Source: Lewinellaceae bacterium (GTDB taxonomy: Bacteria; Bacteroidota; Bacteroidia; Chitinophagales; Saprospiraceae). Taken from it: a DNA stretch of 64,000 bases. Location of the stretch: contig JACJYG010000005.1 of the NCBI GenBank assembly GCA_020636215.1, positions 930,001 to 994,000 of the forward strand. Direction: 5' to 3'. Positions within the stretch are counted from its first letter, which is position 1. Each line of letters begins with the position of its first letter. Position numbers and translations under genes: made by a program. The notes beneath the pieces are model-generated. The model saw only the letters and a list, made by a program, of their open reading frames with translations, was not told the DNA's origin and made no database searches. Shown piece by piece: positions 36,636 to 45,509 of this stretch.

Positions 36636-37316
36636 ATGAACTACCAATGGATCCTTTTTGATGCTGACAACACCCTATTGGATTTTACCCGTTCTGAGAG
36701 AGATGCCCTGCGTTTAGCCTTGGCGCAGGTAGGGATCGTATTGGAAGAAACACACCATCAGCTTTATCACCGTATTAATAAGGCTTGCTGGGAATCTTTT
36801 GAGCATGGGCAGCTCAGCAAGGAAGACTTGCGGACCCGGCGTTTTCAACTCTTTTTCAAAGAGATTGGATTGGAAGCGGATGAAAATCATTTTTCGGAAT
36901 CTTACCTGGGGTATTTGGGCCAGACCGAGCACCTGATAGAAGGCGCCATGCATACCCTTGAGGTACTGAAGGAGAACTATCGGCTTGGCCTGGTAACCAA
37001 CGGGTTAAAAGAAGTGCAACGGCCTCGCTTGGCCCGTGCGGGAATCGATGGTTTCTTTCAGGCGGTGGTCGTCTCGGATGAGATCGGCTACGCCAAGCCC
37101 GATTCGGCTTTCTTTGAATTCACCTTCGGGCAAATCGGCCATCCGCCGAAAGAGGCTGTTTTAATGGTAGGAGATAATCTCAATGCCGACATCCGGGGCG
37201 CTGAGGAATTCGGGATACACAGTTGTTGGTTCAATCCTCTTCAACAGGGTAATGAACTGGAAATAAAGCCCAGGTATGAGATCGGAAACCTGGTGGAACT
37301 CCTGGATTTTTTGTAG
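36636..37316 (+). CDS. YjjG-family noncanonical pyrimidine nucleotidase (HAD)
   Basis: A 226-residue HAD-type phosphatase. Motif I is LFDADNTLLDF (about 7-17), with the nucleophile and acid Asp. Motif II is LVTNGLKEVQ, with the catalytic Thr. The Lys is in YAKPDSAFFEF, and motif IV is VLMVGDNLNADI. The cap arrangement fits the YjjG/YfnB group, which dephosphorylates nucleoside monophosphates and may remove mutagenic pyrimidines. Substrate is assigned by family resemblance only. Confidence 0.85.
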   Translation: MNYQWILFDADNTLLDFTRSERDALRLALAQVGIVLEETHHQLYHRINKACWESFEHGQLSKEDLRTRRFQLFFKEIGLEADENHFSESYLGYLGQTEHLIEGAMHTLEVLKENYRLGLVTNGLKEVQRPRLARAGIDGFFQAVVVSDEIGYAKPDSAFFEFTFGQIGHPPKEAVLMVGDNLNADIRGAEEFGIHSCWFNPLQQGNELEIKPRYEIGNLVELLDFL

Positions 37317-37371
37317 TCAAAATTCAGAGGCATTCCCGGGCTTCAGATTTTTTATTCCCCCTGCTTTGCCT

Positions 37372-37379
37372 TAGATTTG
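37372..37379 (+). promoter_or_regulatory. -7 promoter box for pruA
   Basis: TAGATTTG matches TAnnTTTG exactly, 37 nt before the pruA ATG. A T-rich stretch (37348-37353) lies 18 nt upstream in place of a clear TTTG. Confidence 0.45.
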
Positions 37380-37416
37380 CCGCGGCATTACCAACCGTAA
37401 AACCAAAAGAATAATC

Positions 37417-39051
37417 ATGTCAAACGCGTATTTCAAAGTCCCCACCGCCATCAATGAAAAGGTGCTCAATTATGCACCCGGCAGCCCGGAAAGGGCAGAA
37501 CTCAAAAAAGCTATTGCGGAATTAAAATCCAGACAGGCCGAAGTCCCGATGACCATCGGCGGCCAAAAAATAAAAACAGATCGGAAGCTGCCCATGCATC
37601 CGCCTCATGAGCTGAAGCACACCTTGGGCCACTTTTATAAAGGCGGCGCAGAGCATGTGCATATGGCCATCGATGCCGCGATGAAAGCCAAGCCTGCCTG
37701 GGAACAAATGCCCTGGCAGGAGCGGGCTGCCATCTTCCTGAAAGCAGCCGATCTCATCGCCGGCCCCTATCGCCAGCGGATGAACGCAGCCAGTATGATC
37801 GTGCAGTCAAAAACGGTCTATCAGGCGGAAATCGATATCGTAGCGGAACTCTGCGATTTCTGGCGTTTCAATGTCCAGTTTATGACGGGGATCTACCAGG
37901 AGCAACCCCTGACGCTCTCCGGCAGTGGCATCTGGAACCGAATGGAATACCGCCCGCTGGAAGGCTTTGTTTTTGCGCTGACGCCCTTCAACTTCGCCTC
38001 TATTGCCGGCAACCTGCCGACTGCCCCGGCCATGATGGGCAACACCGTAGTCTGGAAATCAGCCGAGTCTGTAGTGTTGGTCGCTGACCTTATTATGGAG
38101 GTGCTGGAAGAAGCCGGCCTACCACCCGGCGTCATCAACCTGGTCTTTGTCGATGGCCCCGTTGCCGGTGATGTGATCTTCTCCCACCCGGACTATGCCG
38201 GCATCCACTTTACAGGAAGCACCGGAGTATTTCAGAATCTTTGGGGCGTCATGGGCCAGAATATCAGCAAGTACAAATCCTATCCGCGCATTGTGGGAGA
38301 AACCGGCGGCAAGGATTTTATCATCGCGCATCCTTCCGCCCATGCCAAACAGGTCGCTACCGCTATTAGCCGCGGCGCCTTTGAATTTCAGGGCCAGAAG
38401 TGTTCTGCAGTCTCTCGCGCCTACCTGCCCAAAAGCCAGTGGGGAACGATAAAATCACTGGTGCTCGAAGATATGAAATCCATGAAAATGGGCAATCCGG
38501 AGGACTTTTCGAACTTCCTGAGCGCTGTAATCGATGAAAAAGCCTTCGACAAGATCACCAGCTATATTGCCGAGGCGAAAAAGAGCGACAAAGCCATGAT
38601 CATCGCCGGTGGCGGATATGATAAAACGGAAGGGTATTTCATAGAGCCCACTATCATCGAAGCTAAAGACCCCAAATATCGCACCATGTGCGAAGAGCTC
38701 TTTGGCCCCGTCCTGACCGTATACATCTATGAAGATGAAAAGTACGAAGAAACCCTTGAGCTGCTAAACAGCACTTCTCCGTATGCGCTCACCGGCGCCG
38801 TGTTCGCCAAAGACCGCGACGCAATAGTGATGGCTACGGAAAAACTGCGCCACTCCGCCGGTAATTTCTACATCAACGACAAACCCACCGGGGCGGTCGT
38901 TGGCCAGCAACCTTTCGGAGGGGCGCGCGGTTCGGGCACCAATGATAAAGCCGGCTCGGTCCTCAATCTTTACCGCTGGGTTTCCGCCCGGTCCATCAAG
39001 GAAAACTTTGTTACACCAACGGATTATCGATATCCGTTCATGGCAGAGTAA
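37417..39051 (+). CDS. pruA: L-glutamate gamma-semialdehyde dehydrogenase (P5C dehydrogenase)
   Basis: The 544-residue NAD-dependent aldehyde dehydrogenase oxidises glutamate semialdehyde to glutamate in proline catabolism. HFTGSTGVFQNLW gives the cofactor fold. GETGGKDF holds the general-base Glu, and FEFQGQKCSAVSRAYLP the catalytic Cys (near residue 330). PFGGARGSGTNDKAG is the late signature of single-domain P5CDH. Length matches the single-domain type. No proline dehydrogenase gene is adjacent. Confidence 0.95.
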   Translation: MSNAYFKVPTAINEKVLNYAPGSPERAELKKAIAELKSRQAEVPMTIGGQKIKTDRKLPMHPPHELKHTLGHFYKGGAEHVHMAIDAAMKAKPAWEQMPWQERAAIFLKAADLIAGPYRQRMNAASMIVQSKTVYQAEIDIVAELCDFWRFNVQFMTGIYQEQPLTLSGSGIWNRMEYRPLEGFVFALTPFNFASIAGNLPTAPAMMGNTVVWKSAESVVLVADLIMEVLEEAGLPPGVINLVFVDGPVAGDVIFSHPDYAGIHFTGSTGVFQNLWGVMGQNISKYKSYPRIVGETGGKDFIIAHPSAHAKQVATAISRGAFEFQGQKCSAVSRAYLPKSQWGTIKSLVLEDMKSMKMGNPEDFSNFLSAVIDEKAFDKITSYIAEAKKSDKAMIIAGGGYDKTEGYFIEPTIIEAKDPKYRTMCEELFGPVLTVYIYEDEKYEETLELLNSTSPYALTGAVFAKDRDAIVMATEKLRHSAGNFYINDKPTGAVVGQQPFGGARGSGTNDKAGSVLNLYRWVSARSIKENFVTPTDYRYPFMAE

Positions 39052-39142
39052 TAGGCCCTTAGAAACCGGAAAATAACTAATGCTTAAAGATTTATAGCCG
39101 AATTAGTTTATATTCCGGAAGACTTTTCTAATTTTACGGGTG

Positions 39143-39322
39143 CTGTTGATGATGAAAATGTAGTCGTCAAAACAGCCTCTTAAAATCAACATTGTCTTGC
39201 CAACGGATTACTGAAATCCGGCTACGGCATAAGAATAGTCCCTCCTAACCGGGACAATCTTGCTAATAACAAGTCGAGCATGGGGTAGCTTCCTTTTTTG
39301 GAGGTTGCCCCTAATTTTTTTT
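39143..39322 (+). ncRNA. Candidate structured small RNA or long 3' UTR downstream of pruA
   Basis: Between the pruA stop and the tandem array lies a likely transcript. A near-consensus -7 box (TAATTTTA, 39129-39136) has TTTA 18 nt upstream (39107-39110). The body holds a bipartite hairpin around 39197-39228 (TGCC/GGCA outside CGGATT/AATCCG) and a GTCCC/GGGAC hairpin at 39238-39255. It ends at a 12-bp terminator. The implied length is about 180 nt. No RNA family is recognised; 6S RNA was considered, but no closing stem between the ends is clear. Confidence 0.35.
39282..39322 (+). terminator. Intrinsic terminator before the GGTC array
   Basis: A 12-bp stem including three G:U pairs (39282-39293 with 39300-39311) and a six-T loop is followed by a T-rich run (39312-39322). 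It lies 230 nt past the pruA stop, so it ends either a long 3' UTR or a separate RNA. Confidence 0.7.
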
Positions 39323-39326
39323 GTGA

Positions 39327-39622
39327 GGTCGTGAGGTCGCAAGGTCTTTAGGTCATTAGGTCGTGAGGTCGTGAGGTCATTAGGTCGTTGGGTCGTGAGG
39401 TCGTAAGGTCATTAGGTCATTAGGTCGTGAGGTCATTAGGTCGTTGGGTCGTAAGGTCGTGAGGTCGTTGGGTCGTAAGGTCGTGAGGTCATTAGGTCGT
39501 GAGGTCGTGAGGTCGTGAGGTCGTGAGGTCGTGAGGTCATTAGGTCGTGAGGTCATTAGGTCGTAAGGTCATTAGGTCGTGAGGTCGTGAGGTCGTGAGG
39601 TCGTTGGGTCGTGAGGTCGTTG
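39327..39622. repeat. Perfectly phased 8-bp array, 37 GGTCNNNN units
   Basis: Every 8 bp begins GGTC, 37 times without a phase break (296 nt). The second half is one of a few words: GTGA 17 times, ATTA 9, GTTG 5, GTAA 4, GCAA once, TTTA once. It ends 17 nt before the four-helix-bundle gene's stop codon. The companion array at 40079-40318 lies on the other side, in roughly inverted orientation. Confidence 0.9.
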
Positions 39623-39639
39623 GGGTTAGGAGATGCTAT

Positions 39640-39999
39640 TTATTTTAGATATTTTATCAGGGCGAGGACTTGGGCTTGTGTTATTCTATTTTGTTCCCGG
39701 AGTGCCGTGATTTCGTTTATTGGGAGATATTCAATGTCTTCCAGGAGGTAAAGCATGCTGCCGATTTCATTGGATGAGCTGTTGGCAATTTCCAGGAATC
39801 GTTTTTTCTCTTTGTCACTGAACCGTCCGAATCCTTCTGCGATATTATTCATGATAGAAAGCGCGGCTCTTCGAAACTGTGACCTGGTATCCCCGTCTCG
39901 AGATATTTTTCCTGATTGGCTAAATTTATAGACTTTACGTGCCAAAACGCGTGCCGATTGCCAGCAGTCCAGATCTTCAAATTTGGTAATTGTCGCCAT
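39640..39999 (-). CDS. Four-helix-bundle protein (23S rRNA intervening-sequence family)
   Basis: The 119-residue, all-helical protein starts MATITKFEDLDCWQSARVLARKVYKF and continues with FRRAALSIMNNIAEGFGR. Both are hallmarks of the small four-helix-bundle family first seen in 23S rRNA intervening sequences and related to Avd of diversity-generating retroelements. Function is unknown; binding of structured nucleic acid is suspected for relatives. It sits alone between two 8-bp arrays, inside the convergent gap between pruA and the BNR lipoprotein. No reverse transcriptase or rRNA gene is nearby. Confidence 0.85.
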   Translation of the reverse strand: MATITKFEDLDCWQSARVLARKVYKFSQSGKISRDGDTRSQFRRAALSIMNNIAEGFGRFSDKEKKRFLEIANSSSNEIGSMLYLLEDIEYLPINEITALREQNRITQAQVLALIKYLK

Positions 40000-40078
40000 A
40001 GTTTGGTTTTTTAAAGAGGTTCATTAGCATAAGACGCATAAATCACCAAATTCCATAAATAATGCGGCCTTTTTTTAT

Positions 40079-40318
40079 CCTCCAGCCCTCCAGCCCTCCA
40101 AACCTATAGCCCTCCAGACCTCCAGCCCTTTAGACCTCCAGACCTCCAAACCTTCAGGCCTCCAGACCTCCAAACCTCCAGACCTCCAAACCTCCAGACC
40201 TCCAGACCTTCAGACCTATAGCCCTCCAGACCTCCAGACCTCCAGACCTCCAAACCTATAGACCTCCAGACCTATAGACCTTCAGACCTTCAGACCTCCA
40301 GACCTCCAGACCTTCAGA
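40079..40318. repeat. Perfectly phased 8-bp array, 30 CCTNNANN units
   Basis: Thirty 8-bp units run without a phase break (240 nt). CCTCCAGA is commonest, with CCTCCAAA, CCTTCAGA, CCTATAGA, CCTATAGC and CCTCCAGC as recurrent variants. Read on the minus strand the unit is AGGTCTGG, similar to the AGGTCGTG of the array at 39327-39622. The two arrays are therefore roughly inverted around the four-helix-bundle gene. It ends 5 nt from the BNR lipoprotein stop. Confidence 0.9.
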
Positions 40319-40323
40319 CCCTG

Positions 40324-41670
40324 TCACCTCACCTCCACCAAGGCCGTCCACACACTCAATTCCCCCTGTTCCAAACGGGTCCATATCGGACGAATATGGC
40401 CGTCTTCGGCGCTGATGTCGTTGTAGTCGCCAAAGAACACCTCGGTGGTGGGGGTGAAAGGTGATTCACTGATGCGTTGGTTGTTGAAAGTCTGGCCGCC
40501 GTCAGTGGAGTAGGCAAGATAGACATCAGTGCGATGGTCGTCATAGGCGCGGCGGTCGTAGAATACAATGTAGATATACCCTGTGCTTTGGTCGACGGCC
40601 ATGGCGGTGAGGAACTGCTGGCGCCCGGCGGGGTCATTATTGACACGTATTGGTTCGGACCAGCTTTGTCCTCCATCCCGGCTGTAGGCCAGCCATATAT
40701 CGGTATCGCCCTCGCCGTTGCGTTGGTCGCTCCAATTGATGTAAACAGAGCCTCGGTGAGGGCCGTTGCTGCGGTCGGCCTCTGTAAAAGGCATGCCGTT
40801 GCAGCGGGAGATGCCGGGGATGTCGAAGGCCCAGCCCCCCGGCTGATCAGCGGCGATGATGTCTTCATTGAGCCAGGTTGCGCCGCCATCGATCGATCGG
40901 TCGAAATAGATCTTTTCTGCATAAGCCCAGGACACGTAGAGCTCGCCATTGGGGCCGACGGCCGGTACAGCGCCTTCGGTGGTGTTGTCGTCATCCAGGC
41001 AATCGCCTTCGAGCTGGTTAATGGAAATGGCATCGCTCCAGCTTTTGCCGCTGTCAGTGGATTTGGAGAAGAGGATGCGGCTGTGGTCTTCGGCCTTGCG
41101 GCTACCGTATTTATCGAATTCCGTCCAGGTGACGTAAAGGTGGTGGTTGTAGGGGTTGGCCGCCAGCCAGTGCTTGTCCTGGTCGGCGGGCGGGCGGTTG
41201 CCGGTGAAGGCGCCATCGCTCCAGGCCATGCCGCCGTCGGTAGATTTCTGGATCACGATGCGGTCCAGCCAGCTCGAACTGAAGCGGCCCGAGCCGGAAG
41301 GGTCTGCCAGATGGGCGTAGAAGAAGTTGCCGGCGTAATCGGCCAGGATGACCGGATCACCATAGACACCGTAGGGCGAGCGCAGTTGTTTCTCTTTCCA
41401 GGTTTTGCCGCCATCCTGAGAGTAGTAGGCCCGGTCGAGGACCGCTCCAGCCACCACCTGGTCCGTATTGTTGGGATTGATGGCGATACTAGGCTCACAT
41501 GGGCCAAAGCCTAGTCCACTTTCTCCAATGAGGACGTTGGGGATGTTTTTTTGCATCACTTTGGATAGGTCGCCGGTTTTGCGCTGGCAGGCGGTGATCC
41601 CGATCAGGAAAAAAAAGAGCGTGAAAAGGATTAACAGCCGGTAGGGGAGTGCAGGTAAGGGCATTTTCAT
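40324..41670 (-). CDS. BNR-repeat (sialidase-like) lipoprotein
   Basis: The 448-residue protein starts at ATG 41670 and has a lipoprotein signal ending LIGITAC. At least six Asp-box/BNR repeats (SQDGGKTW, STDGGMAWS, STDSGKSWS, SIDGGATW, SRDGGQSWS, STDGGQTF) define a six-bladed propeller like sialidases and photosystem assembly-type propellers. The catalytic Arg triad of true sialidases is not evident by eye, so enzymatic activity is doubtful. The longer frame begins with TTG and is rejected. A tandem array abuts the 3' end. Confidence 0.75.
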   Translation of the reverse strand: MKMPLPALPYRLLILFTLFFFLIGITACQRKTGDLSKVMQKNIPNVLIGESGLGFGPCEPSIAINPNNTDQVVAGAVLDRAYYSQDGGKTWKEKQLRSPYGVYGDPVILADYAGNFFYAHLADPSGSGRFSSSWLDRIVIQKSTDGGMAWSDGAFTGNRPPADQDKHWLAANPYNHHLYVTWTEFDKYGSRKAEDHSRILFSKSTDSGKSWSDAISINQLEGDCLDDDNTTEGAVPAVGPNGELYVSWAYAEKIYFDRSIDGGATWLNEDIIAADQPGGWAFDIPGISRCNGMPFTEADRSNGPHRGSVYINWSDQRNGEGDTDIWLAYSRDGGQSWSEPIRVNNDPAGRQQFLTAMAVDQSTGYIYIVFYDRRAYDDHRTDVYLAYSTDGGQTFNNQRISESPFTPTTEVFFGDYNDISAEDGHIRPIWTRLEQGELSVWTALVEVR

Positions 41671-41858
41671 AATGGTTTGGTTCAACGGTAAACGATCGGT
41701 AAAAATACTATTTCTGTATTCAATGGGAGGGGGTGGGAAATTGCAAAATTGGAGCGGGAGAGGCTTTCTTCCAAGTAAGTTTGATGGTTATTAGGCGTGT
41801 CATGCTGAATATTTCCCAAATTATCTATTTTTACTCCATTCAATCCAAATGCAGCAAT

Positions 41859-43874
41859 ATGAAGACGCCCCAGCTCTATTCCATCATCATAATCTCTCTA
41901 CTCATGGCGACTGCCTGCCAGCAAACTGCCGATGAAACGCAGTACGCATCCTACAGCGATTACCCGGTTTATGAGGGTACGGACCTTGGACTGTCCTATA
42001 GTCCCGAGCAATCCACCTTCCGCCTTTGGGCGCCTACCGCCGGGGCGGTGCGCCTCTATTTTTACGACCTGCCTTTGGGCGGACAGCCTACCCGGACGGT
42101 TAACATGGATAAATCGGATAAAGGCGTTTGGGTAGCTTCTTTTTCGGAAGACCTCAAGGGGCAGTATTACACCTTCCAGGTTCAATACGAGGGCGAATGG
42201 CTTGATGAGGCGCCCGATCCCTATGTCAAGGCAGTGGGTACGAACGGCCAGCGCGGCCAGGTCGTCAATTTGTCGGAAACCGACCCGGAGGGTTGGGCGG
42301 CGGACAAACGGCCTGCCTTAGCCGGCCCCACCGATATCATTCTTTACGAACTACACATTCGTGACCTTTCAATGAACCCCAACTCCGGGATAACCAACAA
42401 AGGCAAGTTCCTGGGCCTTACGGAAACGGGTACAAAAAGCCCGCAGGGAGAGGCCACCGGGCTAGACCATATCAAAGACCTGGGCGTCACTCACATACAC
42501 CTGTTACCCTCTTTTGATTTTATGTCAGTTGATGAATCAAAGCCGGAGGCGAACAAATATAATTGGGGGTACGACCCACAAAACTACAACGTGCCGGAGG
42601 GCAGTTATTCTACCAATCCGGCCGATGGGGCCGTTCGCATCCGAGAGTTCAAGCAGATGGTTAAGGCGTTGCACGATAATGGCCTGCGGGTGATCATGGA
42701 CGTGGTATACAACCATACGGGCGCAACAGATGCTTCGCTTTTCAACCAATTGGTGCCGGGTTATTACTACCGGCAGAATGAAGACGGCAGTTTTTCGAAC
42801 GCCTCCGCCTGCGGTAATGAAACGGCTTCTGAGCGCGCCATGGTGCGGAAATTTATTATTGAATCTGTCAAATACTGGGCCACCGAGTACCATGTCGATG
42901 GCTTCCGTTTCGATCTGATGGGTATCCACGACATCGAGACGATGAACCAGGTTAGTGCTGCCCTTCACGAGATCGACCCCTCCATCTTTATCTATGGCGA
43001 AGGCTGGACGGCCGGGGACAGCCCTCTGCCGGTGGACCAACGCGCGCTGAAGCGTCATATCAGCCAGATTAAGGGCGTGGCAGCTTTTAGCGATGATATC
43101 CGGGACGCCATCAAAGGCCATATCTTCACCCATGACGACCCCGGCTTTGTCAGTGGCAAACCCAAACAGGAAGACCGTATCAAATTTGGTGTTGTGGCCG
43201 CCACCCGGCATCCACAGCTCAATTACGACTCCATACAGATCTACGATGCCGATGGCCCCTGGAGCGGCGCCCCTTCCCAGACGATCACCTATGTTTCCTG
43301 TCACGACAACAATACCCTCTGGGACCGCCTGACGATCTCCCGGCCCGATGCATCAGAAGATGATAAGATCCACATGCAAAAACTGGCCGGCGCAATCGTA
43401 CTCACTTCCCAGGGGGTTTCCTTCCTGCACGCCGGGGTGGAAATGCTGCGCACCAAATATGGCGTGGAGAACTCCTTTGAGTCACCGGACAGTATCAACC
43501 AATTGGATTGGGCCAGGAAGGCGCAGTATAAGGAGGCCTACGAATACTTTAAAGGCCTGATCGCCTTGCGCAAGGCTCACCCGGCTTTCCGGATGCCGAC
43601 TACGGACATGCTGGCGCAGCACTTGCAGTTTCTGGATACTCCAGCGCCCAATATGGTTGCCTATACCCTCAGCGGCAACGCCAATGGCGATACCTGGAAG
43701 GACATTCTGGTAGTGTTTAACGCCAATAAAGATTACCATTCCATGCCTTTACCGGAAGGCTCCTGGACGCTGGTAGCGGATGGGGAAAAGGCCGGAACGG
43801 AAAGCCTGGGAAAGGCCAGTGGTAAATCCCTGACGATTCCGGGTATTACTGCAATGGTTTTGTATAAGAATTAG
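41859..43874 (+). CDS. pulA: Type I pullulanase lipoprotein
   Basis: The 671-residue GH13 debranching enzyme cleaves alpha-1,6 links in pullulan or branched glucans. ATG 41859 gives a lipoprotein signal ending LLMATAC, so it is probably an envelope enzyme. A CBM48-like domain (about 25-115; STFRLWAPTAGAVRLYFYD) is followed by the catalytic barrel. This has the pullulanase signature YNWGYDPQNYNVPEGSYS, DVVYNHTG, nucleophile in DGFRFDLMG, acid/base in IYGEGW and YVSCHDNNTLWD. A near-consensus -7 box (TATTTTTA, 41826-41833) lies 25 nt upstream. The MFS gene 13 nt downstream suggests a maltodextrin-use operon. Confidence 0.9.
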   Translation: MKTPQLYSIIIISLLMATACQQTADETQYASYSDYPVYEGTDLGLSYSPEQSTFRLWAPTAGAVRLYFYDLPLGGQPTRTVNMDKSDKGVWVASFSEDLKGQYYTFQVQYEGEWLDEAPDPYVKAVGTNGQRGQVVNLSETDPEGWAADKRPALAGPTDIILYELHIRDLSMNPNSGITNKGKFLGLTETGTKSPQGEATGLDHIKDLGVTHIHLLPSFDFMSVDESKPEANKYNWGYDPQNYNVPEGSYSTNPADGAVRIREFKQMVKALHDNGLRVIMDVVYNHTGATDASLFNQLVPGYYYRQNEDGSFSNASACGNETASERAMVRKFIIESVKYWATEYHVDGFRFDLMGIHDIETMNQVSAALHEIDPSIFIYGEGWTAGDSPLPVDQRALKRHISQIKGVAAFSDDIRDAIKGHIFTHDDPGFVSGKPKQEDRIKFGVVAATRHPQLNYDSIQIYDADGPWSGAPSQTITYVSCHDNNTLWDRLTISRPDASEDDKIHMQKLAGAIVLTSQGVSFLHAGVEMLRTKYGVENSFESPDSINQLDWARKAQYKEAYEYFKGLIALRKAHPAFRMPTTDMLAQHLQFLDTPAPNMVAYTLSGNANGDTWKDILVVFNANKDYHSMPLPEGSWTLVADGEKAGTESLGKASGKSLTIPGITAMVLYKN

Positions 43875-43887
43875 ACAACCCATATTT

Positions 43888-45333
43888 ATGCTAGACATAC
43901 AAAAACGACTAACCAACACCTTTTACGCGATCCTGAGCCTGCCCGCTACGGCCATGGGTTTTGCGCTTTCGATACAGATTTCGGCGCTGAGCTGGATATT
44001 GGGCACCAAGTACGGGCTGGAAATTGAAGACATCGGCCTGGTGTGGGCAGCCGGCCCTATTGCCGGCATCTTTGGCCAGGTATTCTTTGGCGTCTGGAGT
44101 GACAATGTATGGTTCGGTGGGGGCCGGCGGCGGCCATTCATTATTGTGGGGGGCATCCTGGCGGCCTTGAGTTTGCTCGCCTTGCCCAACCTGGAGATCG
44201 TTTCCGCCTCCCTGGGAATAGAAGGCATACTGGGGGTCGCTATTGCTGTGGTACTGGCGCTGGATATTTCCATTAACGTCGGTTTTAACCCAACGCGCTC
44301 CATCATAGCCGATGTGACGCCGGAAGGGGAAAAGCGCACCAAGGGCTATACCTGGATGCAGACCATCTCGGGTACTTTTGGCATGCTACTTATGTCATCG
44401 GCGCGATCACCGGCAAGTTGTTTTTGATCTATTTCGGGGGCGGCCTGGTGTTGTTGTTCACTATAGTGCCGCCCTTCCTGATCAAAGAACCGCGCAATTT
44501 TGAAGGAGAAGATTCCGGTGATACCACAGCTTCAAGGAAGGGTTTCGGGCGATCAAACCGCTTTGGGGCTTTCTGCTTTACGCCTGTTACCGCGTGCCGG
44601 TGCGCCTGATGGAGATTGAAGTCGGGCACCACTACGTGGAATGGTTCTGTGCCGCGCTTACCGTCTTTTAATCGTGCAGTCCTTGTTGCAAGTGGAAGCC
44701 GGGAAACCCAAGCGGGAGTCGGGGCGCATCGGCTTTCAGAAAGTACTGGCAGCCCACAGCTTTACCTGGATTGGCGTGCAATCCATGTTTATTTACATGT
44801 TCTCATTCCTGGAGTTCCGTTTTTCCGATTTCACCCAGGAGGAGAATGGGCGGGTCATCGATATCGCTTTTCTGATCCTGAATGGGGTGGCGGCCATATT
44901 CCCCGCGCTCATCCTGGAGCCTGTCACCCGCAGGATTGGGCGAGTTAAAACCCATTGGATATGCATTGCCTCCATGGCGATAGGATATGCCGGTATCTGG
45001 TTGTTCGGAACCAGCCCACTTATCATCTACTCGCTTATGGCTGTGCTCGGCATCGGCTGGGCGGCTACGGTTAGCCTGCCGTTCGCCATTATGTCCCAGA
45101 AGGTGGACCAGTCCAAGATGGGCTTATATATGGGGCTGTTCAACCTGTCGGTGGTACTGCCGCAACTGGTGGCCAGCCTTGGTGTCGGGGAATTCATGGG
45201 CAGGGTTGAAAACAAGAGCGTGCTTTTCATCATCTGCGCAGCTACGCTGGCGTTCTCAGCCGTGTCCTGGATGCTGGTCAAGGAAGGAGAGGACAATGCC
45301 GCTGCAAAGGCCGTTCCGGGAGGTGGGCATTAG
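43888..45333 (+). pseudogene. MFS sugar transporter (SLC45/sucrose-type), broken by three -1 frameshifts
   Basis: The first 165 residues (for example WAAGPIAGIFGQVFFGVWSD and GRRRPFIIVGGIL) and the last 215 (SFLEFRFSDFTQEENG onward) are in the same frame and fit a 12-TM SLC45-like transporter. The middle is in two other frames. Single bases appear missing near 44388 (before YVIGAITGKLFLIYFGGG), between 44515 and 44528 (before SFKEGFRAIKPLWGFLLYA), and in the T-run at 44666-44669 (before LIVQSLL). The three losses restore the original frame. Sequence between them stays protein-like, so decay is recent or these are sequencing errors. It follows pulA by 13 nt and was probably its maltose/maltodextrin importer. 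Confidence 0.85.
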
Positions 45334-45340
45334 TTTAGTT

Positions 45341-45376
45341 AACAGTGGGCAGTGGGCAGTACGTCAGTGGGCAGTA
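45341..45376. repeat. Short CAGTGGGCAGT repeat
   Basis: Three or four copies of a CAGTGGGCAGT-like word follow the MFS gene in a co-directional gap. No inverted copy was found. The rest of the gap to 45509 holds no gene I can support. Confidence 0.7.
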
Positions 45377-45509
45377 ACTCAGAAGCCTGGGCGTCCAAAA
45401 AGCAAATTTACCGATAGAATGTGGCCTCAAGGCGACAATCGCCCGAAACCGCTTTCGGTTGGAATTGTTTAAAAAAAAATCATCATTCCAAACCTGAATA
45501 AAATACACC

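Noticed and set aside
39640..39999. Diversity-generating retroelement (Avd-like gene)
   Set aside because: No reverse transcriptase or template/variable repeat pair is visible; only the small helical protein is present.
39327..40318. CRISPR array
   Set aside because: Units are only 8 bp with no unique spacers, and no cas genes are in the window.
40324..41670. True sialidase
   Set aside because: Asp boxes alone define the propeller; the catalytic Arg triad and nucleophile region could not be recognised.
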